Source of the DNA: Streptomyces sp. NBC_00425
GTDB lineage: Bacteria > Actinomycetota > Actinomycetes > Streptomycetales > Streptomycetaceae
Length of the DNA: 64,000 bases
Assembly (NCBI RefSeq): GCF_036030735.1
Contig: NZ_CP107928.1
Span: 1,364,001 to 1,428,000 of the forward strand
Direction: 5' to 3'
This document shows, one piece after another, positions 7,917-15,976 of this stretch (position 1 is the first letter of the stretch; each line of letters opens with the position of its first letter). The notes below the pieces were generated by a model. It had not been told where the DNA came from. It saw only the letters and a list, made by a program, of their open reading frames with translations, and did not search any database. The position numbers and the translations under genes are program-made.

Positions 7917-8892
7917 AGACGGCCGCCCTGGTGATCTCGTCCGTCCCGGTGATCTCGTCCAGCGCGGCGACGAGTTCCGGGGCGACCGTCTCCTGCGTCC
8001 AGCGTTCGCGATCCGCGCCGACCGCGCGGGGTACCGTCTCGACGAGCATGATCAGGTAGAGGTAGGCGCGGTAGAGCGCGAGCCGCAGCCGGGCGGGCGT
8101 GTCGAACACGGCCCGGCCTCCGGCCTCGCGGTAACCCGCGAGGAACGCCTCGTCCTTCCTGATGTCGCCGAGCAGGGCCAGCGAGACGAAGTCCGCGAGC
8201 GGGTCGCCCCAGAACATCCGCTCGCCGTCGATGAGACCTCCGATGCGGGCCCCGCCGCCGGTGCGGTCGACGAGGACGTTGCCGGGCCACAGGTCGAAAT
8301 GGACGAGGCGCGGGACGGTGACCTCGTCGAGGGCGCCGTACGCGGACCGGGCGACGGCGGCGATCTCGTCGGCGGGGCGGGGCAGTCGGGCCCCGTAGTC
8401 GCGGGCGTCGGCGAGCACGGCGTCGAGCATCGCCGCGAAGGCGGTGCGCCAGTCGGCGGTGAGCGGGCCGAACACCCCGGAGGGATATCCGAAGCCGGGC
8501 CCGGTCACCTCGTGCAGCCGGGCGACCTGCCGTCCCAACTCCGTTCGCAGTGGCACCTGTTCTGCGGTCGTGACCGAGTCGTCCCACGGGTCGCCCGGGC
8601 ACATGGTCATCAGCAGCCACTGCTCGTCGAGGGCCACGACGTGCGGCGCCGGCACCGCCGCCTCGGCCGCGCCCCGGCAGAACTCCGCCTCTGCGACCAG
8701 CAGTCGGCTCTCGTACCGCAGGGCCGGTGCGGTGGGTGCGACCTTCAGCGCGTAGCCGCTGCCGTCCGTGAGGCGGAGCTCCTCGACCGTGTTGTAGGTG
8801 CCGCCGCCGAGCGGGCGCACATCGGCCAGGCGGCCCGGTGTGATGCCCGCCGCCGTCAGTACGCTCCGGGCTCGTTCCCGGGAGTCCGTCAT
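7912..8892 (-). CDS. Aminoglycoside phosphotransferase/choline-kinase-like family protein
   Basis: A 326-residue APH-fold kinase. It has a Gly-rich N-terminal loop (LGGGTYNTVEEL), the ATP-binding Lys in YALKVAP, the catalytic Brenner motif HFDLWPGNVLV and the metal-binding LIDGERMFWGDPLADF. These enzymes phosphorylate hydroxyl groups of antibiotics, sugars, choline or amino sugars; fructosamine-kinase-like function is equally possible (LHFDLWPGN is common there). The ATG at the SRERARSVL start has AAAGGGG ten bases upstream. It lies just upstream of the ROK regulator gene on the same strand, so it may be a sugar-related kinase. Resistance should not be assumed. Confidence 0.85.
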   Translation of the reverse strand: MTDSRERARSVLTAAGITPGRLADVRPLGGGTYNTVEELRLTDGSGYALKVAPTAPALRYESRLLVAEAEFCRGAAEAAVPAPHVVALDEQWLLMTMCPGDPWDDSVTTAEQVPLRTELGRQVARLHEVTGPGFGYPSGVFGPLTADWRTAFAAMLDAVLADARDYGARLPRPADEIAAVARSAYGALDEVTVPRLVHFDLWPGNVLVDRTGGGARIGGLIDGERMFWGDPLADFVSLALLGDIRKDEAFLAGYREAGGRAVFDTPARLRLALYRAYLYLIMLVETVPRAVGADRERWTQETVAPELVAALDEITGTDEITRAAVS

Positions 8893-9141
8893 CGTGCGCC
8901 CGCCCCTTTCCTCCTCGGCCGGCCGCGTGCCCGCCCCCGGGCGTGCCGTGCCGTCCACGCCCGGCCCGTCGAGCCGTGTCCGGGTGGTCGGGCGGTCGGG
9001 CGGTCCGGTCGTCGAACCCGGCCGTCGGCGCGGGCTCACGGCCGGTCCAGGGTACGCAACGCGCCCCGGACGCGACGACGTGCACCGCGCACGAGCGTTC
9101 CTCCGGGCGGGAGTTGGGGTGCGTTCGTGGCGTGCGGCCGA

Positions 9142-9163
9142 CTTCCGGCCGGCTTCCGGCCGG
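9142..9163. repeat. Perfect 11-bp tandem repeat before the HD-domain gene
   Basis: CTTCCGGCCGG occurs twice head to tail, spanning the expected -35 region of the HD-domain gene. It may be an operator. Confidence 0.55.
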
Positions 9164-9175
9164 CGCCTTCGTGGT

Positions 9176-9181
9176 TAGGCT
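9176..9181 (+). promoter_or_regulatory. -10 element of a likely leaderless transcript
   Basis: TAGGCT ends six bases before the ATG of the HD-domain gene, and there is no Shine-Dalgarno sequence. Transcription would begin at or next to the start codon. Confidence 0.5.
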
Positions 9182-9187
9182 GGCGCG

Positions 9188-9787
9188 ATGACCACCGCCT
9201 GGACCGTCCGGTCCGTCGCCCGGGACGCGACCTCGCACCCGCCGCTGCGTCCGCTGCCGTCGGAGGCGGTGCGGCTCCTGGAGGAGGTCGGCGCCCCGCC
9301 CCGGCTGGTGGCGCACCTCAGAGCGGTCCACGACGTCGCCGCCCAGCTCGTCGAACGGCTCGCCCGGAGCTGCCCGCGACTGCCCGTGGACCGGGAGGCG
9401 GTGCTGTTCGGTGCGGCCACGCACGACATCGGCAAGGCGCTGCACCCCGGTGAGCTGTCCGGCCCCGGCGCGCGGCACGAGGAGGCTGGACGGGAGCTGC
9501 TGCTCGCGCACGGGGTGCCCGCCGAGCGGGCGCGGTTCGCCGCGACCCACGCCTCCTGGGCGGCCCAGGGCATCACGGTGGAGGATCTGCTGGTGAGCCT
9601 GGCCGACAAGGTGTGGAAGAACAAGCGGGCCACGGATCTGGAGGATCTGGTCGTGGCGGAGCTGGCGCGGGCGGCCGGCCGTCCGGCGTGGCAGGAATTC
9701 CTCGATCTGGACGACTTCCTCACGTCCGTCGGGGAGGGCGCGGACCTGCGGCTGGCCTGGCAGGCGATGCATCCGGTCCACGGATGA
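9188..9787 (+). CDS. HD domain phosphohydrolase
   Basis: The 199-residue protein contains an HD metal-binding set: His in LRAVHD, the HD pair in ATHDIGKAL, a later His in ATHAS and Asp in SLADKVWK. HD proteins hydrolyse phosphomonoesters or phosphodiesters of nucleotides; this compact form resembles HDIG-type nucleotide hydrolases of unknown substrate. No membrane segment. It appears to be a single gene ended by a long bidirectional hairpin shared with the convergent TIGR03086 gene. Confidence 0.88.
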   Translation: MTTAWTVRSVARDATSHPPLRPLPSEAVRLLEEVGAPPRLVAHLRAVHDVAAQLVERLARSCPRLPVDREAVLFGAATHDIGKALHPGELSGPGARHEEAGRELLLAHGVPAERARFAATHASWAAQGITVEDLLVSLADKVWKNKRATDLEDLVVAELARAAGRPAWQEFLDLDDFLTSVGEGADLRLAWQAMHPVHG

Positions 9788-9870
9788 GGCGGCGCACCGT
9801 TGCGGCTGCGCAAGGCGGAGCGGGAGAAGCGGTGAGCGCGGGGGGAAGCGGTGAGAAGCGGGTCGACGCG

Positions 9871-9920
9871 GCTCCCGTACGGCCGTTCACAGGGGACCTG
9901 ACGGCGGGCCGTACGGGAGC
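9871..9920. terminator. Bidirectional terminator, 14-bp perfect stem
   Basis: GCTCCCGTACGGCC at 9871-9884 is the exact inverse complement of 9907-9920, with a 22-base loop. It lies between two convergent stop codons. Confidence 0.8.
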
Positions 9921-9934
9921 GGGCGGGCACCGCA

Positions 9935-10537
9935 TCAGTGCGCGGACGGCGTCCAGTGCGGGTCGCGGCCGAGGAAGGCCAGGAGCGCTTCTGCCGGGCC
10001 GTGGTCCGGTGCGGGCTCCCTGGCCGGGGCGAAGACCTGGTAGGCGTCGCGCAGGTGGTCCACGAGCCGGTCGGCCGCCGGCCTGATGCCCTCGGCCGTG
10101 TCCACCGGCAGCGGGCGGTCCTGACCGGTGGCGACGGCGATGTCCCAGGCGTGCACGGCGGCGTCCATCGCGGCGGCTCCGACGGCGATCCGCAGAGGCA
10201 GCGGGCCGAGCGGGGTCGGCGCCTCCTCGGTGTCCGCGGGCAGCGCCGCGTAGGCCTCGGCGACCATGACCAGGACCTTGTCCAGCTCGGCCGCCGGGTC
10301 GCCGTCGAGGGCGTCGGCCGGGTGGAAGGGGTCGCTGTCGGGCCGGCCGCCGGTGAGGGCCAGACCGTAGCCCTGCTGGTCGATGCGGGCGTGGTTGAGC
10401 ACCTGTCGTGCCGTCCATCCGGCGCACGGGGTCGGGCTGCCCCACTGTCCGTCCCCGACGCCCGCGACCACCTCGCGCAGGTAGGCGTGCGCCTGTGCGA
10501 GGACCTCGGTTCCGACCGTGCCGACCCTGTCCGTCAT
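9935..10537 (-). CDS. TIGR03086 family metal-binding protein (DinB/maleylpyruvate-isomerase-like)
   Basis: The 200-residue protein matches actinobacterial TIGR03086 proteins: SPTPCAGWTARQVLNHA near residue 40 (with a metal-ligand His), and DAAVHAWDIAVATGQ near residue 130. The fold is the DinB/mycothiol-dependent maleylpyruvate isomerase four-helix bundle with a His-triad metal site. Some members use mycothiol as cofactor, but the reaction of this subfamily is not known. AGGGGAAGA precedes the ATG. It stands alone, divergent from the FUSC gene. Confidence 0.88.
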   Translation of the reverse strand: MTDRVGTVGTEVLAQAHAYLREVVAGVGDGQWGSPTPCAGWTARQVLNHARIDQQGYGLALTGGRPDSDPFHPADALDGDPAAELDKVLVMVAEAYAALPADTEEAPTPLGPLPLRIAVGAAAMDAAVHAWDIAVATGQDRPLPVDTAEGIRPAADRLVDHLRDAYQVFAPAREPAPDHGPAEALLAFLGRDPHWTPSAH

Positions 10538-10748
10538 GCGTCTTCCCCTCGTCTCCCGCGTCCGGCGTTCCCCCGGCCGCTGAGAACAATCTAGGCACAC
10601 TTGCGGACAGCCATCGTCCTGAATGGACGTTGATCGATCAGACTGTCCCGTCGGAGATCCCGGCCGCCGACGTGGCCTCACGCGCGGCGTGCGACGCGAG
10701 GTGGTGCGGAGACGTTCGAGGCAGCGGGGGAAGGGAAGGGACTCAAGG

Positions 10749-12002
10749 ATGCAGGAAGTACGTGAACGAGCGGCGCCGCTGGTGCGGCTGGTACAGCGCC
10801 ACCGGGACCCCGTCGTCGTCCAGGCTCTGCGGTCGGCCGCCGCGGCCACCCTCGCGTATGTCATCGCGCTGCGCCTGAGCCCCGAGGCGCTGCCGCTCAC
10901 CGCGCCGCTGACCGCGCTGCTGGTCGTGCAGGTCACCCTCTACGCGACGCTGACGAACGGCATCCGCCGGGTGAACGCGGTCGTGGCCGGAGTCCTCGTG
11001 GCCATCGCCTTCAGTCTTCTGGTGGGTCTGACCTGGTGGAGCCTGGGGCTGCTGATCGTGGCCTCACTGGCCGTGGGGCATCTGGTGCGGGTCGACGAGT
11101 ACGTGCCCGAGGTGGCGATCAGCGCCATGCTGGTGCTCGGCGTGACCACCGTCGGGGACACGGCGTGGTCGCGGGTGGTGGAGACCCTGATCGGCGCGTT
11201 CGTAGGGCTCGGCTGCAACCTGCTGCTACCGCCTCCGGTGTGGGTGGAGGAGGCCGGCGAGTCGATCGAGGGGCTGGCCCGCCGGCTGCGGCAGCTGATG
11301 CTGCGCATCGGCGACGAGGCCGCCGGCCGCACCCCCTACGAACGGGCGGCCGAACGGCTGCACGAGGCACGCCGGCTGGACCACGACATCGTCGAGGTGG
11401 ACGCGGCGCTGCGGCAGGCGGAGGACAGCCTGCGGCTCAACCCCCGCGTGCGGGAGGGTCTGCTGCACCGGGTGGTGCTGCGCACCGGCCTGGACACGCT
11501 GGAGATCTGCACGGTCGTGCTGCGGGTGCTCGCCCGCACCTTCACCGACCTGGCCAAGCAGCGGGAGCCGCAGCCGCTGTTCCCGGCCGGGACGGGAGAG
11601 GTCGTCGAGCGGCTGCTGTCGGAGATGGCCGACGCGGTGGTCAGCTTCGCGGTGCTGGTGACCACGCAGGTCAGCCAGAACGCGGACGCCGCCGAGTCCC
11701 GGCTCACCGCCGAGCTGCGGCAGGCCGCGGCGACCCGGGACAAGCTCGCCCAGCTCCTGCTCGAACAGCTCCAGCACGACGCCCGCCAGTGGCAGCTGCA
11801 CGGCGCGGTGCTCACCGAGGTCGACCGCATCATCGACGAGCTCCACACCGAACACCGCACCCAGCGCCTGCTGGAGGAGCTGGACCGCAACAGCCGGGAG
11901 CAGCGTGAGCGCCGTCCGTGGCTGCACCGGCTGAGGCAGCGGCTGCGCGGTGGGTTCCGGCCGCGGCGGAACCGGAGCACCACCGCACGTCGTTCCCACT
12001 GA
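10749..12002 (+). CDS. FUSC family / aromatic acid exporter-like membrane protein
   Basis: A 417-residue protein. After a basic start it has about six membrane helices (residues 25-155; VIALRLSPEALPLTAPLTALLVVQVT, then repeated hydrophobic blocks), the pattern of the FUSC/ArAE_1 domain, and then a long helical, charged cytoplasmic tail (residues 165-417) with coiled-coil character. FUSC proteins export aromatic carboxylates in enterobacteria; in Streptomyces the role is unknown. The ATG follows GGGAAGGGAAGGG; the upstream start would add about 42 Arg-rich residues of poor quality. The next gene begins 28 bp later and may be in the same operon. Confidence 0.85.
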   Translation: MQEVRERAAPLVRLVQRHRDPVVVQALRSAAAATLAYVIALRLSPEALPLTAPLTALLVVQVTLYATLTNGIRRVNAVVAGVLVAIAFSLLVGLTWWSLGLLIVASLAVGHLVRVDEYVPEVAISAMLVLGVTTVGDTAWSRVVETLIGAFVGLGCNLLLPPPVWVEEAGESIEGLARRLRQLMLRIGDEAAGRTPYERAAERLHEARRLDHDIVEVDAALRQAEDSLRLNPRVREGLLHRVVLRTGLDTLEICTVVLRVLARTFTDLAKQREPQPLFPAGTGEVVERLLSEMADAVVSFAVLVTTQVSQNADAAESRLTAELRQAAATRDKLAQLLLEQLQHDARQWQLHGAVLTEVDRIIDELHTEHRTQRLLEELDRNSREQRERRPWLHRLRQRLRGGFRPRRNRSTTARRSH

Positions 12003-12030
12003 CGTGCACGACGACGAGGGGAGCCCACGG

Positions 12031-13074
12031 ATGACCGACACGACCGTACGGATCGACGGGGACATGCTGCGGCTGCCGGGCGGGGTGGCGGTGCGGTTCA
12101 TGCGGACCCTGCGGCTGCCGGAGCAGGGCACCCACGACCTGCCGCCCGGCCTCGGCGTGTTCCCGGTGCGGCGCGTCCGCGACCACGCCGGCACCGTGCC
12201 CGCCGAGTGGCTCGCGCGCGGGGGCGTGATGCTGCCCATGTACCTGCGCGAGGCGATGTGGCTGAGCTTCGCGTCGTCCTCGGAGCCGGCCGCGCTGCAG
12301 GTGGGGGCGGGCAAGGTGTGCGCGGTCTCCGGCAGGCCGTGGAGCGAACGGCTCTCCCGGGACCCGCAGAACTACGTGGCGCTCCCCCGCCAGCCCTGGC
12401 TGGACGGCATCAACTCCGGCAGCGGTACGGTGCGCCAGTTCGTCGCGGTGCCGCTGGGCCTGGGCGCGACCGTGGAGGGCCAGGTCACCGGCGAGGAGGT
12501 GTGGGGCGGGGTGCAGCTGCAGTCGTTCCCGCTGGAGGAGCGTCGGCGCGCCGAGTGGCTGGAGGCCGAGCGCCGCCGCCGCATCCCGCTGACGCAGGAC
12601 CTGATCGGCGGGGTGTTCGGCAGCCTGCCGCCCGCGGCCCCTGTGGCGGGCGCGGCGCCTCGTCCGGGCGGCGCGCCGCGGGCCCGGGCGGCCGCCGCGA
12701 TGGGCCTGGGGGTGGGCGGTTCGATGCGCCAGGAGGTCTACCGGGACGAGCGTCCGCTCGCGCACTACACGACGGAACCCGCCGCCCGGGTCTTCGTGCA
12801 TCTGGTGACGCCGCCGGAGTGGCGCCGCATCACCGGCGAGGAGCCACCGCCGTCGCCGGTCGACCGCGCCGCGTACACCAAGGCGGGACTGCCATGGTTC
12901 GACTACTACGACGACGACGCGCAGGACGTCGCCCCGAGCGACACCCTGGGCACGGTGCGGCCGGTCGGCGAATGGATCGGCGACGACCTGGACCCGTGGG
13001 AGCCGCCCGCCGCCGGCCAGGTGCAGCACCTGAAGGACCCGCCGGGCAGCCCGGTGGAGGACGGCGACTGGTAG
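12031..13074 (+). CDS. Conserved hypothetical protein (347 aa)
   Basis: I do not recognise a domain. The protein is soluble, begins MTDTTVRIDGDMLRLPGG, contains VMLPMYLREAMWLSF, a glutamine-poor charged helix with LEERRRAEWLEAERRRR near residue 180, a low-complexity Ala/Gly/Pro linker (about 205-235), and an acidic end with WFDYYDDDAQDV. The middle part, NYVALPRQPWLDGINSGSG, looks like a conserved core. GAGGGGAG precedes the ATG. It follows the FUSC gene by 28 bp, so a shared role is possible. Confidence 0.72.
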   Translation: MTDTTVRIDGDMLRLPGGVAVRFMRTLRLPEQGTHDLPPGLGVFPVRRVRDHAGTVPAEWLARGGVMLPMYLREAMWLSFASSSEPAALQVGAGKVCAVSGRPWSERLSRDPQNYVALPRQPWLDGINSGSGTVRQFVAVPLGLGATVEGQVTGEEVWGGVQLQSFPLEERRRAEWLEAERRRRIPLTQDLIGGVFGSLPPAAPVAGAAPRPGGAPRARAAAAMGLGVGGSMRQEVYRDERPLAHYTTEPAARVFVHLVTPPEWRRITGEEPPPSPVDRAAYTKAGLPWFDYYDDDAQDVAPSDTLGTVRPVGEWIGDDLDPWEPPAAGQVQHLKDPPGSPVEDGDW

Positions 13075-13176
13075 TCCCGGTCCGTCGGCCCGGCCGCGCC
13101 GCGCTTTTGCGTTCGACGGCGGTCCGGGTCAAGGTGGCTGTCACGGCGAAGGCGTACGACGAGGACAGGTGCGGGC

Positions 13177-14463
13177 ATGGGCGGCGGGACGGGCGCGGCG
13201 CGCGGGGGGTCTCCCCGCTCCGGCGAGACCTACGGCGGCCGAGGCTGGAGCAGGCGCCGTTTCGTCGGCGCGCTCGGCGGCGCGGCGGCGGCGTCGGCCC
13301 TGGCAGGCTGCGCGGGTGAGGGGGACGGCGGCGCCGATCCGGCGTCCGCGCGGGAGGTCCCGCAGGCCGCGCCGCCCGGGCAGTCGTCGTCGACCGCCGC
13401 TCCCGCGACCACGCCGGGGTCCACGCCGGACGCCTCCGGTCCCCGCCCCCTCTACCTGGGCACCTACACCTCCGCCGAGGGCGGCGGGAAGGGCATCGGC
13501 GTCGCCTCCTACGACCCCGCCTCCGGGCGGATCACCGGCGGCGGCACGATCACCGGTGTCCCTGACCCGTCGTACCTCGCGGTGCATCCGGACGGCCGCA
13601 CGCTGTACGCGGTGAACGAACGCGAGCGCGGCGCGGTGACCGCCGTACGGCTCGCCGACCGGACGGTCCTGGGCGGCAGGGCCACCGGCGGGGCGCACAC
13701 CTGCCATGTGTCGGTCCATCCGAGTGGCCGGTGGCTGCTGAGCGCCGACTACGGTTCGGGGAGTGTGGCCGTGCACCCGATCGCCGCCTCGGGGGCGCTC
13801 GGTGAGCGCACGGACAGTGTCACGCACCGCCGGCCGGCGCCCCGCAGCGGTCAACAGGGCCCGCATGCGCACCAGTTCGTCACCGCCCCGGACGGTGGCC
13901 ATGTCATCTCCGTCGACTTCGGCACGGACACGGTGTACAGCTACCGCCTGGACGAGAAGGCGGGCACGCTAACCGAGGTGGCGCAGGCTCACACCCGGGC
14001 GGGGGCCGGTCCGCGCCACCTCGCGTTCCACCCGGGCGGCCGGTACGCGTACCTGGCGAACGAGGCCGACGACACCCTCGCGGTCTGCGCCTACGACGCG
14101 TCGAGCGGACGGCTGACGATCGGCAGGCCGCAGTCCACGGGCGCGAAGGCGGACGCCAACTACCCGGCGCAGCCGGCCCTGACGCCGGACGGCCGGTTCG
14201 TCTTCCTCGCCAACCGCGGTGACAACAGCCTCGCACGCTACGCCGTGGAGCAGGACGGGGCCCGGCTGCGCCTGCTCGGCACGGTGCCGGTGGAGGGGGA
14301 CTTCCCGCGCCAGATCGCCCTGTCACCGGACGGCGGCCTGCTGTTCGCCGCCAACCAGCGCTCCGGCACGGTCAGCGTCTTCCGGGTGGACGCGGGAGGT
14401 GGACTGCGGCTCGCCGGCGAGCCGTTCGCGTCACCCGTCGCCGTCTGCGCGCTGCCGCTGTAG
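13177..14463 (+). CDS. Tat-exported lipoprotein of the lactonase (6-phosphogluconolactonase/YbhE-type) beta-propeller family
   Basis: The 428-residue product has a twin-arginine signal (WSRRRFVGALGG) ending in the lipobox LAGC near residue 45, then a Pro/Ser/Thr-rich linker, then a seven-bladed propeller of the lactonase family (YLGTYTSAEGGGKGI, HPDGRTLYAVNE, GPHAHQF, GPRHLAFHPGG, ANRGDNSLA). Cytoplasmic relatives hydrolyse 6-phosphogluconolactone, but an exported lipid-anchored form must act on another lactone or as a binding protein. The 3' end overlaps the convergent DUF2470 gene by 33 bp. There is no strong ribosome site before the ATG. Confidence 0.87.
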   Translation: MGGGTGAARGGSPRSGETYGGRGWSRRRFVGALGGAAAASALAGCAGEGDGGADPASAREVPQAAPPGQSSSTAAPATTPGSTPDASGPRPLYLGTYTSAEGGGKGIGVASYDPASGRITGGGTITGVPDPSYLAVHPDGRTLYAVNERERGAVTAVRLADRTVLGGRATGGAHTCHVSVHPSGRWLLSADYGSGSVAVHPIAASGALGERTDSVTHRRPAPRSGQQGPHAHQFVTAPDGGHVISVDFGTDTVYSYRLDEKAGTLTEVAQAHTRAGAGPRHLAFHPGGRYAYLANEADDTLAVCAYDASSGRLTIGRPQSTGAKADANYPAQPALTPDGRFVFLANRGDNSLARYAVEQDGARLRLLGTVPVEGDFPRQIALSPDGGLLFAANQRSGTVSVFRVDAGGGLRLAGEPFASPVAVCALPL

Positions 14464-15159
14464 GACGGCGCGGGGGCAGGACGCGGCGGCCGCCCGGGTG
14501 AGCAGCACGTGCATGCGCTCGGTGAGCTGGGAGACGTCGTCGGCCGGCGCGTGGAAGGGCAGGCGTACGTCGCCGTGGGCGCGGGCGCGTTCAATGCGCA
14601 GCGTCAGTCCGTGCCGGTCGACGGCGAGCGGCTGGACGCGGACGGCGCCGTGCAGGCTGTCGGACCGGACGAGCCGGGTCAGCCGCTCCACGGCGTCGGG
14701 GTGGGCGTCGGCGAGATGCGTGAGCAGGTGGGCCTCGGCGGCGGCGAGCGGGTCGGGGGCGGCTGCGGCGAACTCGGCGAGGTCGACGACCACGGCGCCG
14801 GTGCTCTCCTTCAGCACGACGCGCGTCGCGTGGAAGGCGAGGCCGCCGTCCTCGTGGGCGAACCAGCCGGCCAGCCAGAGCCGGGCGCGGATCCGGGCGC
14901 GCACCGGGACGGGTGCGACGTCGGCGAACTCCAGCACCGCGGACGGTTCGCCGCGGGGTGCGCAGATCGCGGCCGTGCGCAGCGCGCTGTCCTCGGGCGC
15001 CCGCAGGCTCACCCGGCCGTCGTCGTCGACGGCGTGCACGCCGACGAACTCCTCGCGTCCGCCGTCCGCGGTCACCGTGCAGGACCACGAGGCCGCGAGC
15101 ACCGAGCGGGCGCGCTCGGCTGCGGCTGGCACGGCCGGCCAGCTCTGGTCGTCACCCAT
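14431..15159 (-). CDS. DUF2470 domain protein under iron control
   Basis: The 242-residue protein has a split-barrel-like N-terminal half (WSCTVTADGGREEFVGVHAVDDDGRVSLRAP) and a C-terminal DUF2470 region (LLTHLADAHPDAVERLTRLV). DUF2470 occurs in heme-use proteins of the HugZ type, which combine a PNPOx-like barrel with this domain. An iron box overlaps its promoter and ribosome site (TAGGAGGG, seven bases before ATG), so expression should rise when iron is scarce. I infer a heme or iron-acquisition role; whether it degrades or only binds heme cannot be told. It overlaps the lactonase-like gene at its 3' end. Confidence 0.82.
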   Translation of the reverse strand: MGDDQSWPAVPAAAERARSVLAASWSCTVTADGGREEFVGVHAVDDDGRVSLRAPEDSALRTAAICAPRGEPSAVLEFADVAPVPVRARIRARLWLAGWFAHEDGGLAFHATRVVLKESTGAVVVDLAEFAAAAPDPLAAAEAHLLTHLADAHPDAVERLTRLVRSDSLHGAVRVQPLAVDRHGLTLRIERARAHGDVRLPFHAPADDVSQLTERMHVLLTRAAAASCPRAVLQRQRADGDG

Positions 15160-15171
15160 CCCGAACCCTCC

Positions 15172-15190
15172 TAAGGTAAGGCTTACCTAA
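15172..15190. promoter_or_regulatory. Iron box (DmdR/IdeR/DtxR-type operator)
   Basis: TAAGGTAAGGCTTACCTAA is a 19-bp palindrome with one mismatched pair and fits the DmdR/IdeR consensus (TTAGGTTAGGCTCACCTAA). On the minus strand it lies just downstream of a TATAGG -10 element (15191-15196) and overlaps the Shine-Dalgarno site of the DUF2470 gene. Confidence 0.88.
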
Positions 15191-15253
15191 CCTATAGGAG
15201 ATCCGCGCCTGCGCCAACACCGCGGCCGCACCCTTCGCGTCGCCAGGGGCGGA

Positions 15254-15868
15254 TCAGGCCGCCGGCGCGATGACTCCCAGCAGCGCCCGTGCGCACAGGT
15301 CCCGCACCTGCTCCCGCGACAGATCCGCGCCCCGCAGCCACTCCAGACAGACCGCCGTGGTGAACGCCAGCCAGCCGCGCACCGCCAGCCGCACCTCGGG
15401 GCGCTCCTCGAACACCGGGCCGAATTCGGGGTCGACGCCCAGGGCGGCCAGGATCTGGCGCTCCTGCGCCGCCAGCGCCCGCCGGTAGACCGTGCGCACG
15501 CTGCGGTCACCGGCCGCGTCCGCCCGGTGGAAGGCGCGGTAGCCGTGCGCGTGGGTCTCCACGTACTCCAGGTACGCGTCGAGGCCGGCGGTCAGCTGCT
15601 CGCGGACCGGGACGCCGGGGACGGCCGCCGTCATGCGCAGCATCCGCTCGCTCTCGCACTCGACGACCGCCGCGAAGAAGTCCCGCTTGGTGGGGAAGTA
15701 GTGGTACAGCAGCCCGCGGGAGACACCCGCGATCTCGGCCACCTGCTCGATCCACACCTCGTCGTAGGGGCTCTCCGAGAACAGCCGCGCGCCCACCGAC
15801 AGAAGCTGTTCCCTGCGCTCCCCGGTGCTGAGTCGGCGCCGCGTGCGCCCGCCCTGGTTCGCGGCCAT
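15254..15868 (-). CDS. TetR family regulator
   Basis: The 204-residue protein has a TetR helix-turn-helix at residues 15-62 (GERREQLLSVGARLFSE, then IAGVSRGLLYHYFPTKRDFF) and a helical ligand domain. It is divergent from the CYP102-like P450 gene, 108 bp apart, which makes that gene its likely target, as in other P450/TetR pairs where fatty acids act as inducers. There is no Shine-Dalgarno site: TAAAGT ends six bases before the ATG, so a leaderless message is likely. Confidence 0.92.
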   Translation of the reverse strand: MAANQGGRTRRRLSTGERREQLLSVGARLFSESPYDEVWIEQVAEIAGVSRGLLYHYFPTKRDFFAAVVECESERMLRMTAAVPGVPVREQLTAGLDAYLEYVETHAHGYRAFHRADAAGDRSVRTVYRRALAAQERQILAALGVDPEFGPVFEERPEVRLAVRGWLAFTTAVCLEWLRGADLSREQVRDLCARALLGVIAPAA

Positions 15869-15976
15869 CCCCGCACTTTACTTGACGTCCGCTCGACGGC
15901 GGGACCAGACTGAGGCGCGTTATTGAACTCACGTACAACATGGTCAACCTGCCGGTGCATCAAGGGAGATCGCGTC

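Noticed and set aside
7912..8892. Antibiotic resistance gene (aminoglycoside phosphotransferase)
   Set aside because: The APH fold is shared by many sugar, choline and amino-acid kinases; the gene sits beside a sugar-type ROK regulator and no antibiotic genes are near.
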